Shown here piece after piece: positions 53,122 through 62,918 of a stretch of DNA of 64,000 bases. The stretch spans positions 2,102,001 through 2,166,000 of the forward strand of contig NZ_OY776574.1 of the NCBI RefSeq assembly GCF_963675815.1, in the 5' to 3' direction. The DNA is from an uncultured Desulfuromusa sp. (lineage in GTDB: Bacteria > Desulfobacterota > Desulfuromonadia > Desulfuromonadales > Geopsychrobacteraceae). The number at the start of each line of letters is the position of its first letter. Position 1 is the stretch's first letter. Under the pieces are notes generated by a model. It saw only the letters and a list, made by a program, of their open reading frames with translations, had not been told where the DNA came from and did no database searches. A program made the translations under genes and the position numbers.

Positions 53122-53955
53122 TCAAGAGCTAATCGGTCCTTGTGCTGAGAGTTCGCTGTCCACCGCTGTGCCGGTTTGCCCTGCTCCGATGTCCTGTTTC
53201 TTTTCTGTCAGAAATGGTTTAAGTAAATCAATGGGCATCGGGAACAGGATGGTTGAGTTTTTTTCGGCGGCAATCTCGGTCATGGTCTGCAAAAACCGCA
53301 GTTGCAATGCTCCCGATTGCGAGGCGATCTGTTTTGCTGCTTTAGCGAGGTTCGCTGATGCCTCGAATTCTCCGGTTGCATGGATGACTTTTGCACGTCT
53401 TTCCCGTTCCGATTCTGCTTGTCTGGCCATAGCCCTCTGCATCTCGGTGGGTAAATCGACGTGTTTGATTTCGACATTAGAGATTTTTACTCCCCAAGGG
53501 TCGGTCTGACGGTCGAGAATCTCTTGCAGGTTATGATTGATTTTATCGCGTTGTCCCAGAAGATCATCAAGTTCAACTTGCCCTAATACGCTGCGTAGAG
53601 ATGTTTGAGCCAGTTGGCTGGTTGCATAGAGATAGTTGTCTACCTCTATCAGAGCTTTTTCCGGTTGTATGACCCGGAAATAGAGAACCGCGTTGACTTT
53701 GACGGAGACATTGTCGCGGGTAATGATGTCCTGTGGCGGAACATCCATAGCGATGGTGCGCATGTTAATCTTCTTCATCTGATCAATGATGGGAATGATG
53801 AACTTCAGTCCCGGGCCTTTGACTCCTGAAAAACGGCCAAGACGAAAGACGACTCCGCGCTCGTATTCAAGCAGAATCCGGATTGCAGAAGCGATGATCA
53901 GAATGATGAATGCCAATGCGATGATCCAGAAAAATCCAAAACCTAATCCAAACAT
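53122..53955 (-). CDS. Slipin/stomatin-like SPFH protein
   Basis: 277 residues: one N-terminal membrane helix, then the SPFH/Band 7 domain (EYERGVVFRLGRF, GVKISNVEIKHVDLP) and a coiled-coil rich in Glu/Arg/Ala (AMARQAESERERRAKVIHA). These proteins form membrane rings or microdomains. Two bases separate it from the nfeD-type protease gene upstream, the conserved stomatin-NfeD pairing. Confidence 0.92.
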   Translation of the reverse strand: MFGLGFGFFWIIALAFIILIIASAIRILLEYERGVVFRLGRFSGVKGPGLKFIIPIIDQMKKINMRTIAMDVPPQDIITRDNVSVKVNAVLYFRVIQPEKALIEVDNYLYATSQLAQTSLRSVLGQVELDDLLGQRDKINHNLQEILDRQTDPWGVKISNVEIKHVDLPTEMQRAMARQAESERERRAKVIHATGEFEASANLAKAAKQIASQSGALQLRFLQTMTEIAAEKNSTILFPMPIDLLKPFLTEKKQDIGAGQTGTAVDSELSAQGPISS

Positions 53956-53957
53956 GA

Positions 53958-55268
53958 TTAAACCTCCTCGGGTTCAATAGCTTCAACTTGTAACTTAAGA
54001 CCATCCATGACTTTTATGATTTGAATTTTGGTTCCTGCCGGTAACGGTTGAATGCTACAGGCTTGCCAGTATTCACCATGGACAAAAACAATCCCGCTGC
54101 TGTTGATGGGATCAATCGCTATGCCGATTTCTCCGATCATCCCTTCCTGTCCTGATGTCACCGGACGTCGCTGAGTTCGGATGACCATTCCGGTGGCGAG
54201 AAGGAAAAAACCGGCACTGACTGTAACAGTCGCAGCAATAAGGGCCCGGGAAATCTGCAGGTAAGGGTCACTGCTGTCGACTAGCATTAAAGATCCCAGA
54301 GTCATGGCTATGATGCCTCCAATGGCCAGCATTCCGTAGGAGACCACCTTGATTTCAAGAATGAACAGAACGATGGCCAGGATGATCAGTAAAACACCGA
54401 CATAGTTAATCGGCAGGGATGAAAAAGCAAACAGTGCCAGCAGGATGGCAATGGCACCAATGGCCCCGGGAAGGATGACTCCCGGCTGAGAAATTTCAAA
54501 AAATATCCCAATGATACCCAGCATCATTAACAGGTAGGCAATATTCGGGTTGCTGAGGGTATTGAGAATCTTTTGCCGCCAATTCATGTCGATCTGTTGC
54601 AGGGTCATTCCTTGAGTTGTGAAAACCAATATTTTTCCGTCGCGGATATACTTGTAGTTATTTAATTTTGTCAGGAGATGGTCCGTGTTATCTGCAATCA
54701 GGTCGATAACTGATAGTTCGAAGGCCTCCTCTGCAGAAATTGAGACACTTTCCCGCACAGCCTGTTCGGCCCAATCCTGGTTGCGACCGCGCTTTTGTGC
54801 CAGGCCTCTGGCATAGGCAGCGGCATCATTTTCCACTTTCTCCATCATGGTGCTGTCAGCTTGTTTTCCCGGGCCAATTGCAACCGGGTGGGCCGCACCA
54901 ATATTGGTGCCCGGGGCCATGACCGCAAAATCGGCGGCAAGGGCAATGAGGGCTCCAGCCGATGCTGCACGTGCTCCTGCCGGTGCGATATAAACGATGA
55001 CCGGGATCGTTGAATTTAATTCTGCCTGGATAATCTCCCGCATCGCCGAATCGAGACCACCGGGGGTGTCAATCTGAATGAGTATGGCCGGCTCCGCTTG
55101 CTGGTTGGCGATTGCAATCTGTTGTGAAATAAATGCAGCAGTGACCGGATTGATGGAGGCGGCAATATGCAGATGGCGAATCTCTTTCTGTGCAGCGCTA
55201 CCGGAGTGCCCCGGAGGCCCTATTATCAGGAAAACAGCCGTAAGAATGGAGAAGACAAGTTTACACAT
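53958..55268 (-). CDS. NfeD-type membrane-bound ClpP-class serine protease
   Basis: 436 residues. A signal peptide leads into a ClpP-like domain (IQIDTPGGLDSAMREII, then ARAASAGALIALAADF with the nucleophile Ser), four or five membrane helices and a C-terminal OB-fold NfeD domain. This is the long NfeD1b type, known to cleave stomatin C-termini in archaea. First gene of the pair with the slipin. Confidence 0.92.
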   Translation of the reverse strand: MCKLVFSILTAVFLIIGPPGHSGSAAQKEIRHLHIAASINPVTAAFISQQIAIANQQAEPAILIQIDTPGGLDSAMREIIQAELNSTIPVIVYIAPAGARAASAGALIALAADFAVMAPGTNIGAAHPVAIGPGKQADSTMMEKVENDAAAYARGLAQKRGRNQDWAEQAVRESVSISAEEAFELSVIDLIADNTDHLLTKLNNYKYIRDGKILVFTTQGMTLQQIDMNWRQKILNTLSNPNIAYLLMMLGIIGIFFEISQPGVILPGAIGAIAILLALFAFSSLPINYVGVLLIILAIVLFILEIKVVSYGMLAIGGIIAMTLGSLMLVDSSDPYLQISRALIAATVTVSAGFFLLATGMVIRTQRRPVTSGQEGMIGEIGIAIDPINSSGIVFVHGEYWQACSIQPLPAGTKIQIIKVMDGLKLQVEAIEPEEV

Positions 55269-55547
55269 ATCTCTATCTTAGCGTTGATTTGTGCGCTGTC
55301 AATTTCATCATGATCGTTACTGAATTCAAAAATAAGTAAAAAATCTAAAGAAGTTGTTGCTTTGTGGCGATGAAACAAATAAACTACCAGATTATTTTAA
55401 ATGGGTCCCACCTGAAGGTGTCGGGAATAACTGAGTTTTTTGAAATCAAATATTTTGCAGCGGGTGCCGGAATTCTCTGGGCACCCTCTTTGTATTTAAA
55501 GTGCCGGGGTGAAATACTGGTAAGCTTTCTTTTTCACAGGTGAATCT

Positions 55548-55994
55548 ATGAATCTCAAAGAACAACTTATGCAGGACATGAAGGAGGCGATGAAAGCCAA
55601 ACAGTCTGATCGCCTTGGAACGATTCGTCAGTTGCGCAGTGCCATCAAAAATAAAGAGATTGAGGCTCGGCAAGAGCTTGATGATAATGGCATTCTCGGC
55701 GTGATCAGTACGGCAGTGAAACAGCGCCGTGAAGCCGCACAGATGTACAGCGATAATGGTCGCCCCGAGTTGGCAGCTAAAGAGGATGCTGAACTGGCGG
55801 TTTTGCAGCAGTACCTTCCTGCACAGTTAAGTGAAGCCGAGGTTCGCGATATTGTGGCTGCAGTGATTGCAGAAACCGGCGCAACATCAATGAAAGATAT
55901 GGGCAAGGTGATGCCGCAGGTTATGGCAAAAACTAAAGGCTTTGCCGATGGTAAAATTGTCAATCAGCTGGTGCGGGAACTTCTGGCGGGATAG
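55548..55994 (+). CDS. yqeY: GatB/YqeY domain protein
   Basis: 148 residues, an all-helical YqeY protein related to the tail domain of the amidotransferase GatB: NLKEQLMQDMKEAMKAKQ at the N-terminus and TGATSMKDMGKVMPQVM. Function unclear, thought to be tRNA-related. In relatives rpsU commonly lies just upstream; here the 279 bases upstream hold no rpsU, only a GGGTGCC/GGCACCC hairpin at 55462-55486. Confidence 0.92.
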   Translation: MNLKEQLMQDMKEAMKAKQSDRLGTIRQLRSAIKNKEIEARQELDDNGILGVISTAVKQRREAAQMYSDNGRPELAAKEDAELAVLQQYLPAQLSEAEVRDIVAAVIAETGATSMKDMGKVMPQVMAKTKGFADGKIVNQLVRELLAG

Positions 55995-56008
55995 TGGTGG
56001 GGTGATCC

Positions 56009-56494
56009 TTGGGACTGATTGATATTGTCATTTTAGCGATTCTCTGTTTCTTCCTTTTAAAAGGTATATTCAGGGGGTTACTGAAGGAAGTTTGCTCGTT
56101 GCTCGGTCTGGTTCTGGGTGGGGTATTTGCTTTTACTTTCCACTTGCCACTTGCGCAACTGCTTCAGGATTCTTTCAACTTACCTGCTCAATTGTGTGTC
56201 TGGGGTTCATTTCTTGCTATTTTTCTGCTTCTGGTTTTCCTTTTTGCTGTTATCGGTTTTGTTCTCAACCGTTTTGTCAAACTGATCTTTCTGGGGGGAT
56301 TTAATCGTTTAGCCGGTGCCATGTTTGGAATTATTCAAGGGGTTGTTATTTTATCCATGATTGTTCTTGCGCTTAACTCATCAGCCGCTCCTGAAGTTGT
56401 CAGGAGTAAAATCCGGACATCGCAGTTGGCGCCACCGTTTGCCGCCTTGGGAGCGTCAATTTTTTCCGGAAGCCGAAGTTTGATTGGGCGATAG
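56009..56494 (+). CDS. CvpA family membrane protein
   Basis: 161 residues with four membrane helices (LIDIVILAILCFFLLKGIFRG; later FNRLAGAMFGIIQGVVIL). CvpA proteins are linked to colicin V production and to peptidoglycan and acid stress, mechanism unknown. TTG start with GGGGTG upstream, 14 bases after yqeY. The next gene begins at about its stop codon. Confidence 0.85.
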   Translation: MGLIDIVILAILCFFLLKGIFRGLLKEVCSLLGLVLGGVFAFTFHLPLAQLLQDSFNLPAQLCVWGSFLAIFLLLVFLFAVIGFVLNRFVKLIFLGGFNRLAGAMFGIIQGVVILSMIVLALNSSAAPEVVRSKIRTSQLAPPFAALGASIFSGSRSLIGR

Positions 56495-56501
56495 CCAGGC
56501 C

Positions 56502-58868
56502 ATGATCTGTCATGATGCGGCAATGCAAAGGCTTGAGTATCCCCGTTTAAAGGGACTCCTGGCTGGCCAGACTCAGTCGGAGCCGGGCCGTTTGCTTGCA
56601 GAACAATTAAGCCCATTGTCCGATCAGGCCGATATTGAAACAGCCCTGACTGAGGTGGATGAAGCGGTTCTGTGGCTTAACGATGGTCAGATGCCATCCC
56701 TTGGTGGTTGTTGGGATTTGCGCGGGGTGCTGGGGCTGATTAAAGCCGAGGGCAGTCTGGTAGCAACTGAGGACCTTCTGAAAGTTTCTCAGTCGTTGCG
56801 AGTTATGGAGGATTGTCGCTTCTGGTTTAAAGCGCAAAGTCAAAAGCTTTTTTTATCGACGTTGGCTCTTGAAATCAAGCCCCTCACTGAGTTGCAACGT
56901 CGTTTACGTGACTCGATTGGGTCGCGCGGCGAACTGCTGGATAGTGCCTCATTTGTCTTAGGTGACCTGCGTTATCAGATTCGCCAGACACGCAGCCGCA
57001 TTAAACAGCAGTTGGACCAGCTGTTGACGGGAGATCATTCTGCCGGGTTGTTTCAGGAACGCCTGATAACAATTCGTAACAATCGCTATGTTGTGCCGCT
57101 AAAAAGTGATTGCCGTGGGCAGCTGAAGGGTTTTGTTCAGGATGAATCGGCCAGCGGACAAACCCTTTATCTGGAACCTTCGCAAGTTCTTGAGGGAAAT
57201 AATCGCCTGCAGCAATTGGCCCGTGAAGAGCAGCGGGAAGAGCGGCGTATTTTACTTGAACTGGCAGGTTTGGTTCGCCGGGATACGGCTGTTCTGCAGA
57301 CTAATCAGCAAGCACTGGCCAGGATTGACCTCCGCTTTGCAGCAGGGCGGTTGTCACGTCATTATCAGGGATGTCGGCCGGAGTTGGTCAGTGATTCGAT
57401 AGTAGAACTGAAACAAGCTCGTCATCCTTTATTGATGGAGGTTGAGGGTCGCTTTGACCTTGCTGCTGCTGTTGAAATTGATGTGTTGTTGGGGGCTGAA
57501 TGCCGGGCTCTTGTCATCAGTGGTCCGAATACGGGAGGGAAGTCGGTTGCCCTGAAAACATTGGGCTTGTTGCTGTTGATGGTGCGATCAGGATTGCATA
57601 TCCCCTGTCATCCTGATAGTCGCTTGCATCTTTATCAGCGCCTGTATGTTGATATCGGCGATGAACAAAGTATTTCACAGAATTTGTCAACTTTTTCAGG
57701 ACACTTGCTGAAAATGCGGGATATTCTGGAACAGGCAGATTCTGAAACTCTGGTTCTGCTTGATGAGGCGGGGACGGGAACGGATCCTGCGGAGGGAGCT
57801 GCTCTGGTACAGGCTGTCCTTGACCAGCTTTGCCGCCAGGGAGCCAAGACGCTTCTGACCACTCATCTTGGGCAGTTGAAACATTTTGCTCACGGTCAGC
57901 CCGCAATTGAAAATGCGGCGGTAGAATTCGACCCCGAAACCCTGGCTCCGACGTATCGACTTCGTTATGGAATACCCGGGGCGAGTAGCGCCCTGACAAC
58001 AGCTAAGCGTTTAGGTTTGCCTCAACATGTTCTTCAGCGTGCAATTCAGTATCTGGGGCAGGAAGAGCATGACCATAGTGCGCTGTTATCAAAGTTGAAT
58101 AGCAGGCAACAAGAGCTGGATCAGGAACTCGCTCTGGCTCGGCGTTTGAAGGTTGAGGCTGACTCAGCCCAGCAGTTGCGCAAGCAGCAATTACAACAAC
58201 TTAAGGAGAAAAAAAGAGAAATTCTTGCTCGGGCGACCCGGCAAGCTGATGATTTGATTGCTGCAACTGAATCGCGAATGAAGATCTTGCGAAAAAGAAA
58301 ACCCGGATCGGTGTCGCCGCAACAGGCCATTGATGAAAAACAGCAGCTTTCTGCAGCAAGGGATGAACTCTCTCCATTTAAACCGCAACCAAAGCGCTCA
58401 GGAGTTGTTCCTGTGAAGTTGGCGGTCGGAGAGCTGGTGTTGATTTCTGCCTTGAGAGTTGAAGCGCAGGTTGAACGTATGCAAGGGACGAAAATTGATT
58501 TACTGGTCGGAGGCAAGCGAATGCGTCAGCCTCTTGAGGCTCTGGAGCAGTTCAGCCCCCGTCGCTTTGTTACGATATCCAATGATGGTGGTCATGTCTC
58601 ACGGAAAATGGTGGATCGGCAGATCGGCACGCAAATCAAACTGATTGGACAGCGGGTCGATGAAGCACTGGCCCAGCTGGGACGCTTCATTGATGATGCA
58701 ACGTTAAATAATTTGCAGCAGGTTGAAATTATTCATGGTTCAGGAGAAGGGATCCTGCGCCGTGCTGTACGGGAATATCTGGCTGGTGAGGCCGGGGTGA
58801 CAGCTTTTTATGCGGCGCCGATAGCTCAGGGTGGGGATAATATAACCATCGTTGAATTGAGAGAATAG
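56502..58868 (+). CDS. mutS2: Endonuclease MutS2
   Basis: About 788 residues: N-terminal MutS core without the mismatch-recognition domain, ATPase with Walker A SGPNTGGKSVALKT, a long coiled coil (QQLRKQQLQQLKEKKREILA), and a C-terminal Smr nuclease domain (VEIIHGSGEGILRRAV). It suppresses recombination and, in some species, rescues collided ribosomes. Open from a TTG at 56484; ATG 56502 and ATG 56523 are candidate starts, none with a clear ribosome binding site. Confidence 0.93.
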   Translation: MICHDAAMQRLEYPRLKGLLAGQTQSEPGRLLAEQLSPLSDQADIETALTEVDEAVLWLNDGQMPSLGGCWDLRGVLGLIKAEGSLVATEDLLKVSQSLRVMEDCRFWFKAQSQKLFLSTLALEIKPLTELQRRLRDSIGSRGELLDSASFVLGDLRYQIRQTRSRIKQQLDQLLTGDHSAGLFQERLITIRNNRYVVPLKSDCRGQLKGFVQDESASGQTLYLEPSQVLEGNNRLQQLAREEQREERRILLELAGLVRRDTAVLQTNQQALARIDLRFAAGRLSRHYQGCRPELVSDSIVELKQARHPLLMEVEGRFDLAAAVEIDVLLGAECRALVISGPNTGGKSVALKTLGLLLLMVRSGLHIPCHPDSRLHLYQRLYVDIGDEQSISQNLSTFSGHLLKMRDILEQADSETLVLLDEAGTGTDPAEGAALVQAVLDQLCRQGAKTLLTTHLGQLKHFAHGQPAIENAAVEFDPETLAPTYRLRYGIPGASSALTTAKRLGLPQHVLQRAIQYLGQEEHDHSALLSKLNSRQQELDQELALARRLKVEADSAQQLRKQQLQQLKEKKREILARATRQADDLIAATESRMKILRKRKPGSVSPQQAIDEKQQLSAARDELSPFKPQPKRSGVVPVKLAVGELVLISALRVEAQVERMQGTKIDLLVGGKRMRQPLEALEQFSPRRFVTISNDGGHVSRKMVDRQIGTQIKLIGQRVDEALAQLGRFIDDATLNNLQQVEIIHGSGEGILRRAVREYLAGEAGVTAFYAAPIAQGGDNITIVELRE

Positions 58869-58871
58869 CCA

Positions 58872-60716
58872 ATGTCCGGGCAAATTTCAGAGAGTAAAAT
58901 CAATGAAATTCGTGAGCGAACCGATATTGTTGAATTGATTTCTCAATATGTCAGTTTGAAACACTCCGGGGCGAATCACACGGGGCTTTGTCCTTTTCAT
59001 TCGGAAAAAACTCCATCGTTCAGCGTGAATTCCGCCCGGCAGTTTTTCCATTGCTTCGGTTGCGGCGTTGGTGGCGATGTTTTTTCTTTTCTGATGAAAA
59101 CTGAAGGGCTGGTTTTCCCTGATGCAGTGAGATTGCTGGCAGAACGAGCCGGGGTCGAATTGGAAGAGCATATTCCGACACCGGAAGAAGAGCAGCGGGA
59201 ACGTCAGCGAGAACGACTCTATCGGGTCAATGAGGTGGCCGCAGCCTATTTTCACCAGTTGCTGATGGAACATCCGTCCGGTGAGCCCGCGCGACAGTAT
59301 ATGAAACTTCGTGGCTATGGGCGTAAAGCCTCAGGAGAATACCAGATAGGCTATGCTCTAGATTCCTGGGATGGGCTGAGAACCCACTTAGAAGAACAGG
59401 GGCTTGCAGCTGATGATGCCCGCATCTTGGGATTGTTACGGCCGGGTAAACAGGATCGTGGTGATTACGATCTGTTCCGGGGGAGGCTGATTTTTCCGGT
59501 TTATGATTTATCGGGTCGGATTGTCGCTTTTGCCGGCCGGGTTCTGGACGATAGTAAGCCTAAATATATTAATTCACCGGAATCGCCTGTTTATCATAAA
59601 GGGCGGATTTTGTTTGGCCTGTATCAGGCGCGGCAAGCCATGCGACAGTGTGGAGAGGTCCTTTTGGTTGAAGGATACTTTGATCAGCTGGCATTGTATC
59701 GAGCAGGATTTCCTCAGGTTGTGGCGACCTGTGGGACGGCACTGACCTCGGATCATGCGCAACTTCTGAAGCGTTATGTTCAGCGGGTTGTGCTGTTGTT
59801 TGATCAGGATGCTGCAGGAAAAAAAGCGACTTTTAAAGCGATGACTGTGTTGCAGGAGGAGGGAATTCCTGCCGCGGTGATTGAGTTACCAAAAGGTGAG
59901 GATCCTGATTCTTTTATTCAAATGGCCGGCAAGGATGCTTTTCGGGCTCGACTTGAAAAAGCGCGTTCAGCTATGGATCTTTTTATGGAAGATGTTCTTA
60001 CCGAAGCCGGCAATGGTATCGAGCAGAAGGTTAGAGCCGCCGAACAGATTGTGGAACAGATTTCAAAACTGAGTAGTGAGCTGGAACAGGACCTTTATTT
60101 GAAAGAACTGGCTCAGCGTAGCGGTATTGACCTGGAACAGTTGAAGCAGGTGAATAGAAGGATTGTTGGACGGGTTCAACAACACAAGAATACCTTCTCA
60201 GCACCTCCGGTAGAGAGTTATCCTCTTCCCGAACCTCCTTTGCCGGAAGAACGACATGAACAGCATTTACAGCCGGCCAAGGAAAGTGGGTCAATGCCGG
60301 ATTGGAGTCGTTCCGAAGAAACGTTGTTGTGTCTTTTGCTGCAGAATCATGTCAGCCATAAAAAAATATTGATGGCGGGAGGACTTGCTCTTTTTAATCA
60401 TCAGGAAGCCCGGGATGTGGCTGAGATCCTTTTGGAAAAATCAACTGATTCCGGTCTGGACCTGGCGACTCTTGCTGATGAGCTTGCCCCTGATAAAGTG
60501 CGTTTACTGACGGCTTTATCGCTCCTGGATAAAGGGCAGTTTGATGAGGGTGTCGATGAGGTTTTTTCCGGCTGTCTGGAAGGGTTACAGAGGGAGCTGA
60601 AAAAACGGCAACGGCAGGAATCGATAGATAAATTGCGTAAGCTTGAACAGGGTGGCGATACCGGCACCATGAAAGATGCAAATAATTTGCTCAAACAGTT
60701 TAAAAATTTGAAGTAG
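58872..60716 (+). CDS. dnaG: DNA primase
   Basis: 614 residues. CHC2 zinc ribbon (CPFHSEKTPSFSV and FHCFGCGVGGD), TOPRIM catalytic core (LLVEGYFDQLALY, LLFDQDAAGKKA) and a C-terminal helicase-binding region. Three bases after mutS2. Makes RNA primers for replication; sits in the macromolecular synthesis block ahead of rpoD. Confidence 0.97.
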   Translation: MSGQISESKINEIRERTDIVELISQYVSLKHSGANHTGLCPFHSEKTPSFSVNSARQFFHCFGCGVGGDVFSFLMKTEGLVFPDAVRLLAERAGVELEEHIPTPEEEQRERQRERLYRVNEVAAAYFHQLLMEHPSGEPARQYMKLRGYGRKASGEYQIGYALDSWDGLRTHLEEQGLAADDARILGLLRPGKQDRGDYDLFRGRLIFPVYDLSGRIVAFAGRVLDDSKPKYINSPESPVYHKGRILFGLYQARQAMRQCGEVLLVEGYFDQLALYRAGFPQVVATCGTALTSDHAQLLKRYVQRVVLLFDQDAAGKKATFKAMTVLQEEGIPAAVIELPKGEDPDSFIQMAGKDAFRARLEKARSAMDLFMEDVLTEAGNGIEQKVRAAEQIVEQISKLSSELEQDLYLKELAQRSGIDLEQLKQVNRRIVGRVQQHKNTFSAPPVESYPLPEPPLPEERHEQHLQPAKESGSMPDWSRSEETLLCLLLQNHVSHKKILMAGGLALFNHQEARDVAEILLEKSTDSGLDLATLADELAPDKVRLLTALSLLDKGQFDEGVDEVFSGCLEGLQRELKKRQRQESIDKLRKLEQGGDTGTMKDANNLLKQFKNLK

Positions 60717-60780
60717 CGGTTACACTTACTAGAATATAGAAGTCTGCATATTTTCAGACGGCAGAGGAGATTAGGGACTA

Positions 60781-62532
60781 ATGGCAAAAAAAATAAACCC
60801 GGATGAGATCCAACAATTAATTGACATGGGGAAGGAAAAAGGTTTTCTGACCTATGATGAGGTTAATGACATGTTGCCTGCTAACATGGTGTCTTCTGAA
60901 CAACTAGAAGATGTGATGGGGATGTTTGGTGAGATGGATATAGAAATTGTTGAGTCTGAAAGTAAAGCATCAACGTCTAAAGATGACGATCATGATAGTG
61001 ATGAAGATGAGCGTGAGGTCGAACTTGAAGCTGGTACTCTTGGTAGAACCAGTGACCCGGTGCGTATGTACCTGCGGGAAATGGGGCAGGTTGCTCTGTT
61101 GACGCGAGAAGGTGAAGTTGAGATTGCCAAACGTATCGAAGAGGGTGAAGCGCAGGTCACAAAAGTGGTGATGCGTACTCCCATTGCTGCCCAGGCGGTT
61201 ATGCAATTGCTTGCAAAACTGGAGAAAGAGCAGATCAGAGTTTCAGATATTACGCGTGATTATGATGAAGAAGAGGGTGGCGAAGCCGAAGGAAAACAGC
61301 GTAAACGGCTACTTGAGGCGTATGAAAAGCTCCGCTCTGTTGAGCAGCGACTGCGAGAGGTTCAGGATGCTTTACAGGGCTCCGTCAGTAAAAAGAAACG
61401 TCTGGAGCTGGAAGAGCAGGAGGCTGCAGAGCGGAAACAACTGGTCAAGCTGTTGCGTGAAATTCGGTTGAAGGATTTTCAGGTTGCGAAAATTGTTGAC
61501 CGTCTTAAAGATATGGGCAATCAAGTTAAAAAAGGAAAAGCCGAGATTGCTGATTGTGAGGGGAAGATTAATCGTCCTTACACTGAAATCAGCAGTTATT
61601 TGACCCGTATGCGGCAGAGCGACGAAGATGCACACGCCGTTGCTGATGAGCTGGATGTCGCCGGTGATGTCCTTCTTTCCGTAGAAAAGCGTTTGCTGGC
61701 TGCCGAAAGAAAATTCAAGCGGGTCACTGAAGAATCAGGGTTTGAACCTGGTGAATTGCTGGAGTATTTGAAGAAAGTTTATAAAGGAGAATGGATTGCC
61801 AAAAAAGCAAAGGCCGAACTGGTTGAAGCCAATCTCCGCTTAGTTGTTTCTATCGCAAAGAAATATACCAACCGTGGACTTCAATTTCTTGATCTGATTC
61901 AGGAGGGAAATATTGGCCTGATGAAAGCGGTTGATAAGTTTGAATATCGCCGTGGTTATAAATTCTCGACTTATGCCACCTGGTGGATTCGTCAGGCAAT
62001 TACCCGTGCCATTGCTGATCAGGCCCGAACAATCAGAATTCCGGTACACATGATCGAGACGATTAACAAGCTGATAAGAACCACCCGTCAGTTGGTTCAG
62101 GAATGTGGACGTGAGCCGACCCCGGAAGAAATTGCTGATCGGATGGACCTTCCTCTTGATAAGGTCCGCAGGGTTTTGAAAATTGCCAAAGAACCAATCA
62201 GTCTGGAGACACCCATCGGTGAAGAGGAAGATTCCTCTCTTGGTGATTTTATTGAGGATAAGGGGGTTGTTTCACCTTTGGAAGCCGTTTTGAAAGGGAA
62301 TCTTTCCGACCAGACATCGCGTGTCCTGGGCTCTTTGACGCCGCGGGAAGAAAAAGTTTTGCGGATGCGTTTTGGTATTGGTGAAAAGTCTGATCACACC
62401 CTTGAGGAAGTTGGTCAGGACTTTAATGTTACTCGTGAGCGGATTCGGCAGATTGAAGCAAAGGCGTTGAGAAAATTGCGACATCCCAGTCGTGCAAAAC
62501 GGTTAAGGGGATTTGCATCAACTGAAAGTTGA
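60781..62532 (+). CDS. rpoD: Primary sigma factor RpoD (sigma-70)
   Basis: 583 residues with all regions: 1.1 (INPDEIQQLIDMGKEKGFLTYDEV), 1.2 (DPVRMYLREMGQVALLT), a Glu/Lys-rich spacer, 2 (LDLIQEGNIGLMKAVDKFEY, YATWWIRQAITRAI), 3 and 4 (TLEEVGQDFNVTRERIRQIE). Recognises housekeeping promoters. GGAGATTAGGG lies ahead of the ATG. Follows dnaG by 64 bases. Confidence 0.98.
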   Translation: MAKKINPDEIQQLIDMGKEKGFLTYDEVNDMLPANMVSSEQLEDVMGMFGEMDIEIVESESKASTSKDDDHDSDEDEREVELEAGTLGRTSDPVRMYLREMGQVALLTREGEVEIAKRIEEGEAQVTKVVMRTPIAAQAVMQLLAKLEKEQIRVSDITRDYDEEEGGEAEGKQRKRLLEAYEKLRSVEQRLREVQDALQGSVSKKKRLELEEQEAAERKQLVKLLREIRLKDFQVAKIVDRLKDMGNQVKKGKAEIADCEGKINRPYTEISSYLTRMRQSDEDAHAVADELDVAGDVLLSVEKRLLAAERKFKRVTEESGFEPGELLEYLKKVYKGEWIAKKAKAELVEANLRLVVSIAKKYTNRGLQFLDLIQEGNIGLMKAVDKFEYRRGYKFSTYATWWIRQAITRAIADQARTIRIPVHMIETINKLIRTTRQLVQECGREPTPEEIADRMDLPLDKVRRVLKIAKEPISLETPIGEEEDSSLGDFIEDKGVVSPLEAVLKGNLSDQTSRVLGSLTPREEKVLRMRFGIGEKSDHTLEEVGQDFNVTRERIRQIEAKALRKLRHPSRAKRLRGFASTES

Positions 62533-62590
62533 TAATGTCACTGCGAAGAGAATTTTGTACGGATATTTTAAGGGAAAAGGATTCTTTTTC

Positions 62591-62620
62591 TTGACAGGTG
62601 GTCGTTTTATTCATTATCCT
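62591..62620 (+). promoter_or_regulatory. Sigma-70 promoter of the tRNA gene
   Basis: TTGACA (62591-62596), 18-base spacer, TATCCT (62615-62620), with the tRNA beginning 16 bases later. Confidence 0.75.
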
Positions 62621-62635
62621 AATCTTTTGTGCGCA

Positions 62636-62712
62636 GGGCCCATAGCTCAGTTGGTTAGAGCCGCCGGCTCATAACCGGCTGGTCCGAGGTTCGAGTCCTC
62701 GTGGGCCCACCA
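62636..62712 (+). tRNA. tRNA with CAT anticodon (Met, possibly Ile2)
   Basis: 77 nt with encoded CCA. Acceptor GGGCCCA (62636-62642) pairs with TGGGCCC (62702-62708). The D-loop is AGCTCAGTTGGTTAGAGC, the anticodon loop CTCATAA and the T-loop GGTTCGAGTCC. It lacks the features of initiator tRNA. A CAT anticodon is read as Met, or as Ile when lysidine-modified; the sequence alone does not settle which. Confidence 0.93.
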
Positions 62713-62918
62713 GATTAACCCTAGCGGTAGTTACGCTACATACTTTATTAGGCCGTAGAGATTGAACGGAGACAGTCTTTTAACAACGTTGACGCTGCCG
62801 GATATTGAATCCCGGGGAGGCGTAAAGATTGCGTCACAGTTGGCAAGTATAGGGAAACCGATAATTAGAGAGTGCACCGAGAAACCGGTGCACTCTTTCT
62901 TTTTGTGGGGGTGTTTTT
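62713..62918 (+). other. Structured non-coding stretch and terminator after the tRNA
   Basis: 206 bases with no credible gene. Short complementary segments (ACGCT with GGCGT around 62790-62823) hint at RNA structure. It ends in a perfect terminator: AGAGTGCACCG (62869-62879) and CGGTGCACTCT (62886-62896) with a T-rich tail. It may be only the tRNA trailer or may contain a small RNA. Confidence 0.4.
62869..62905 (+). terminator. Rho-independent terminator
   Basis: 11-bp perfect stem, six-base loop and T-rich tail, ending the tRNA transcript. Confidence 0.9.

Noticed and set aside
62713..62918. RNase P RNA or 6S RNA
   Set aside because: Neither the conserved RNase P core segments nor a 6S-like central bubble with long closing stems is present.
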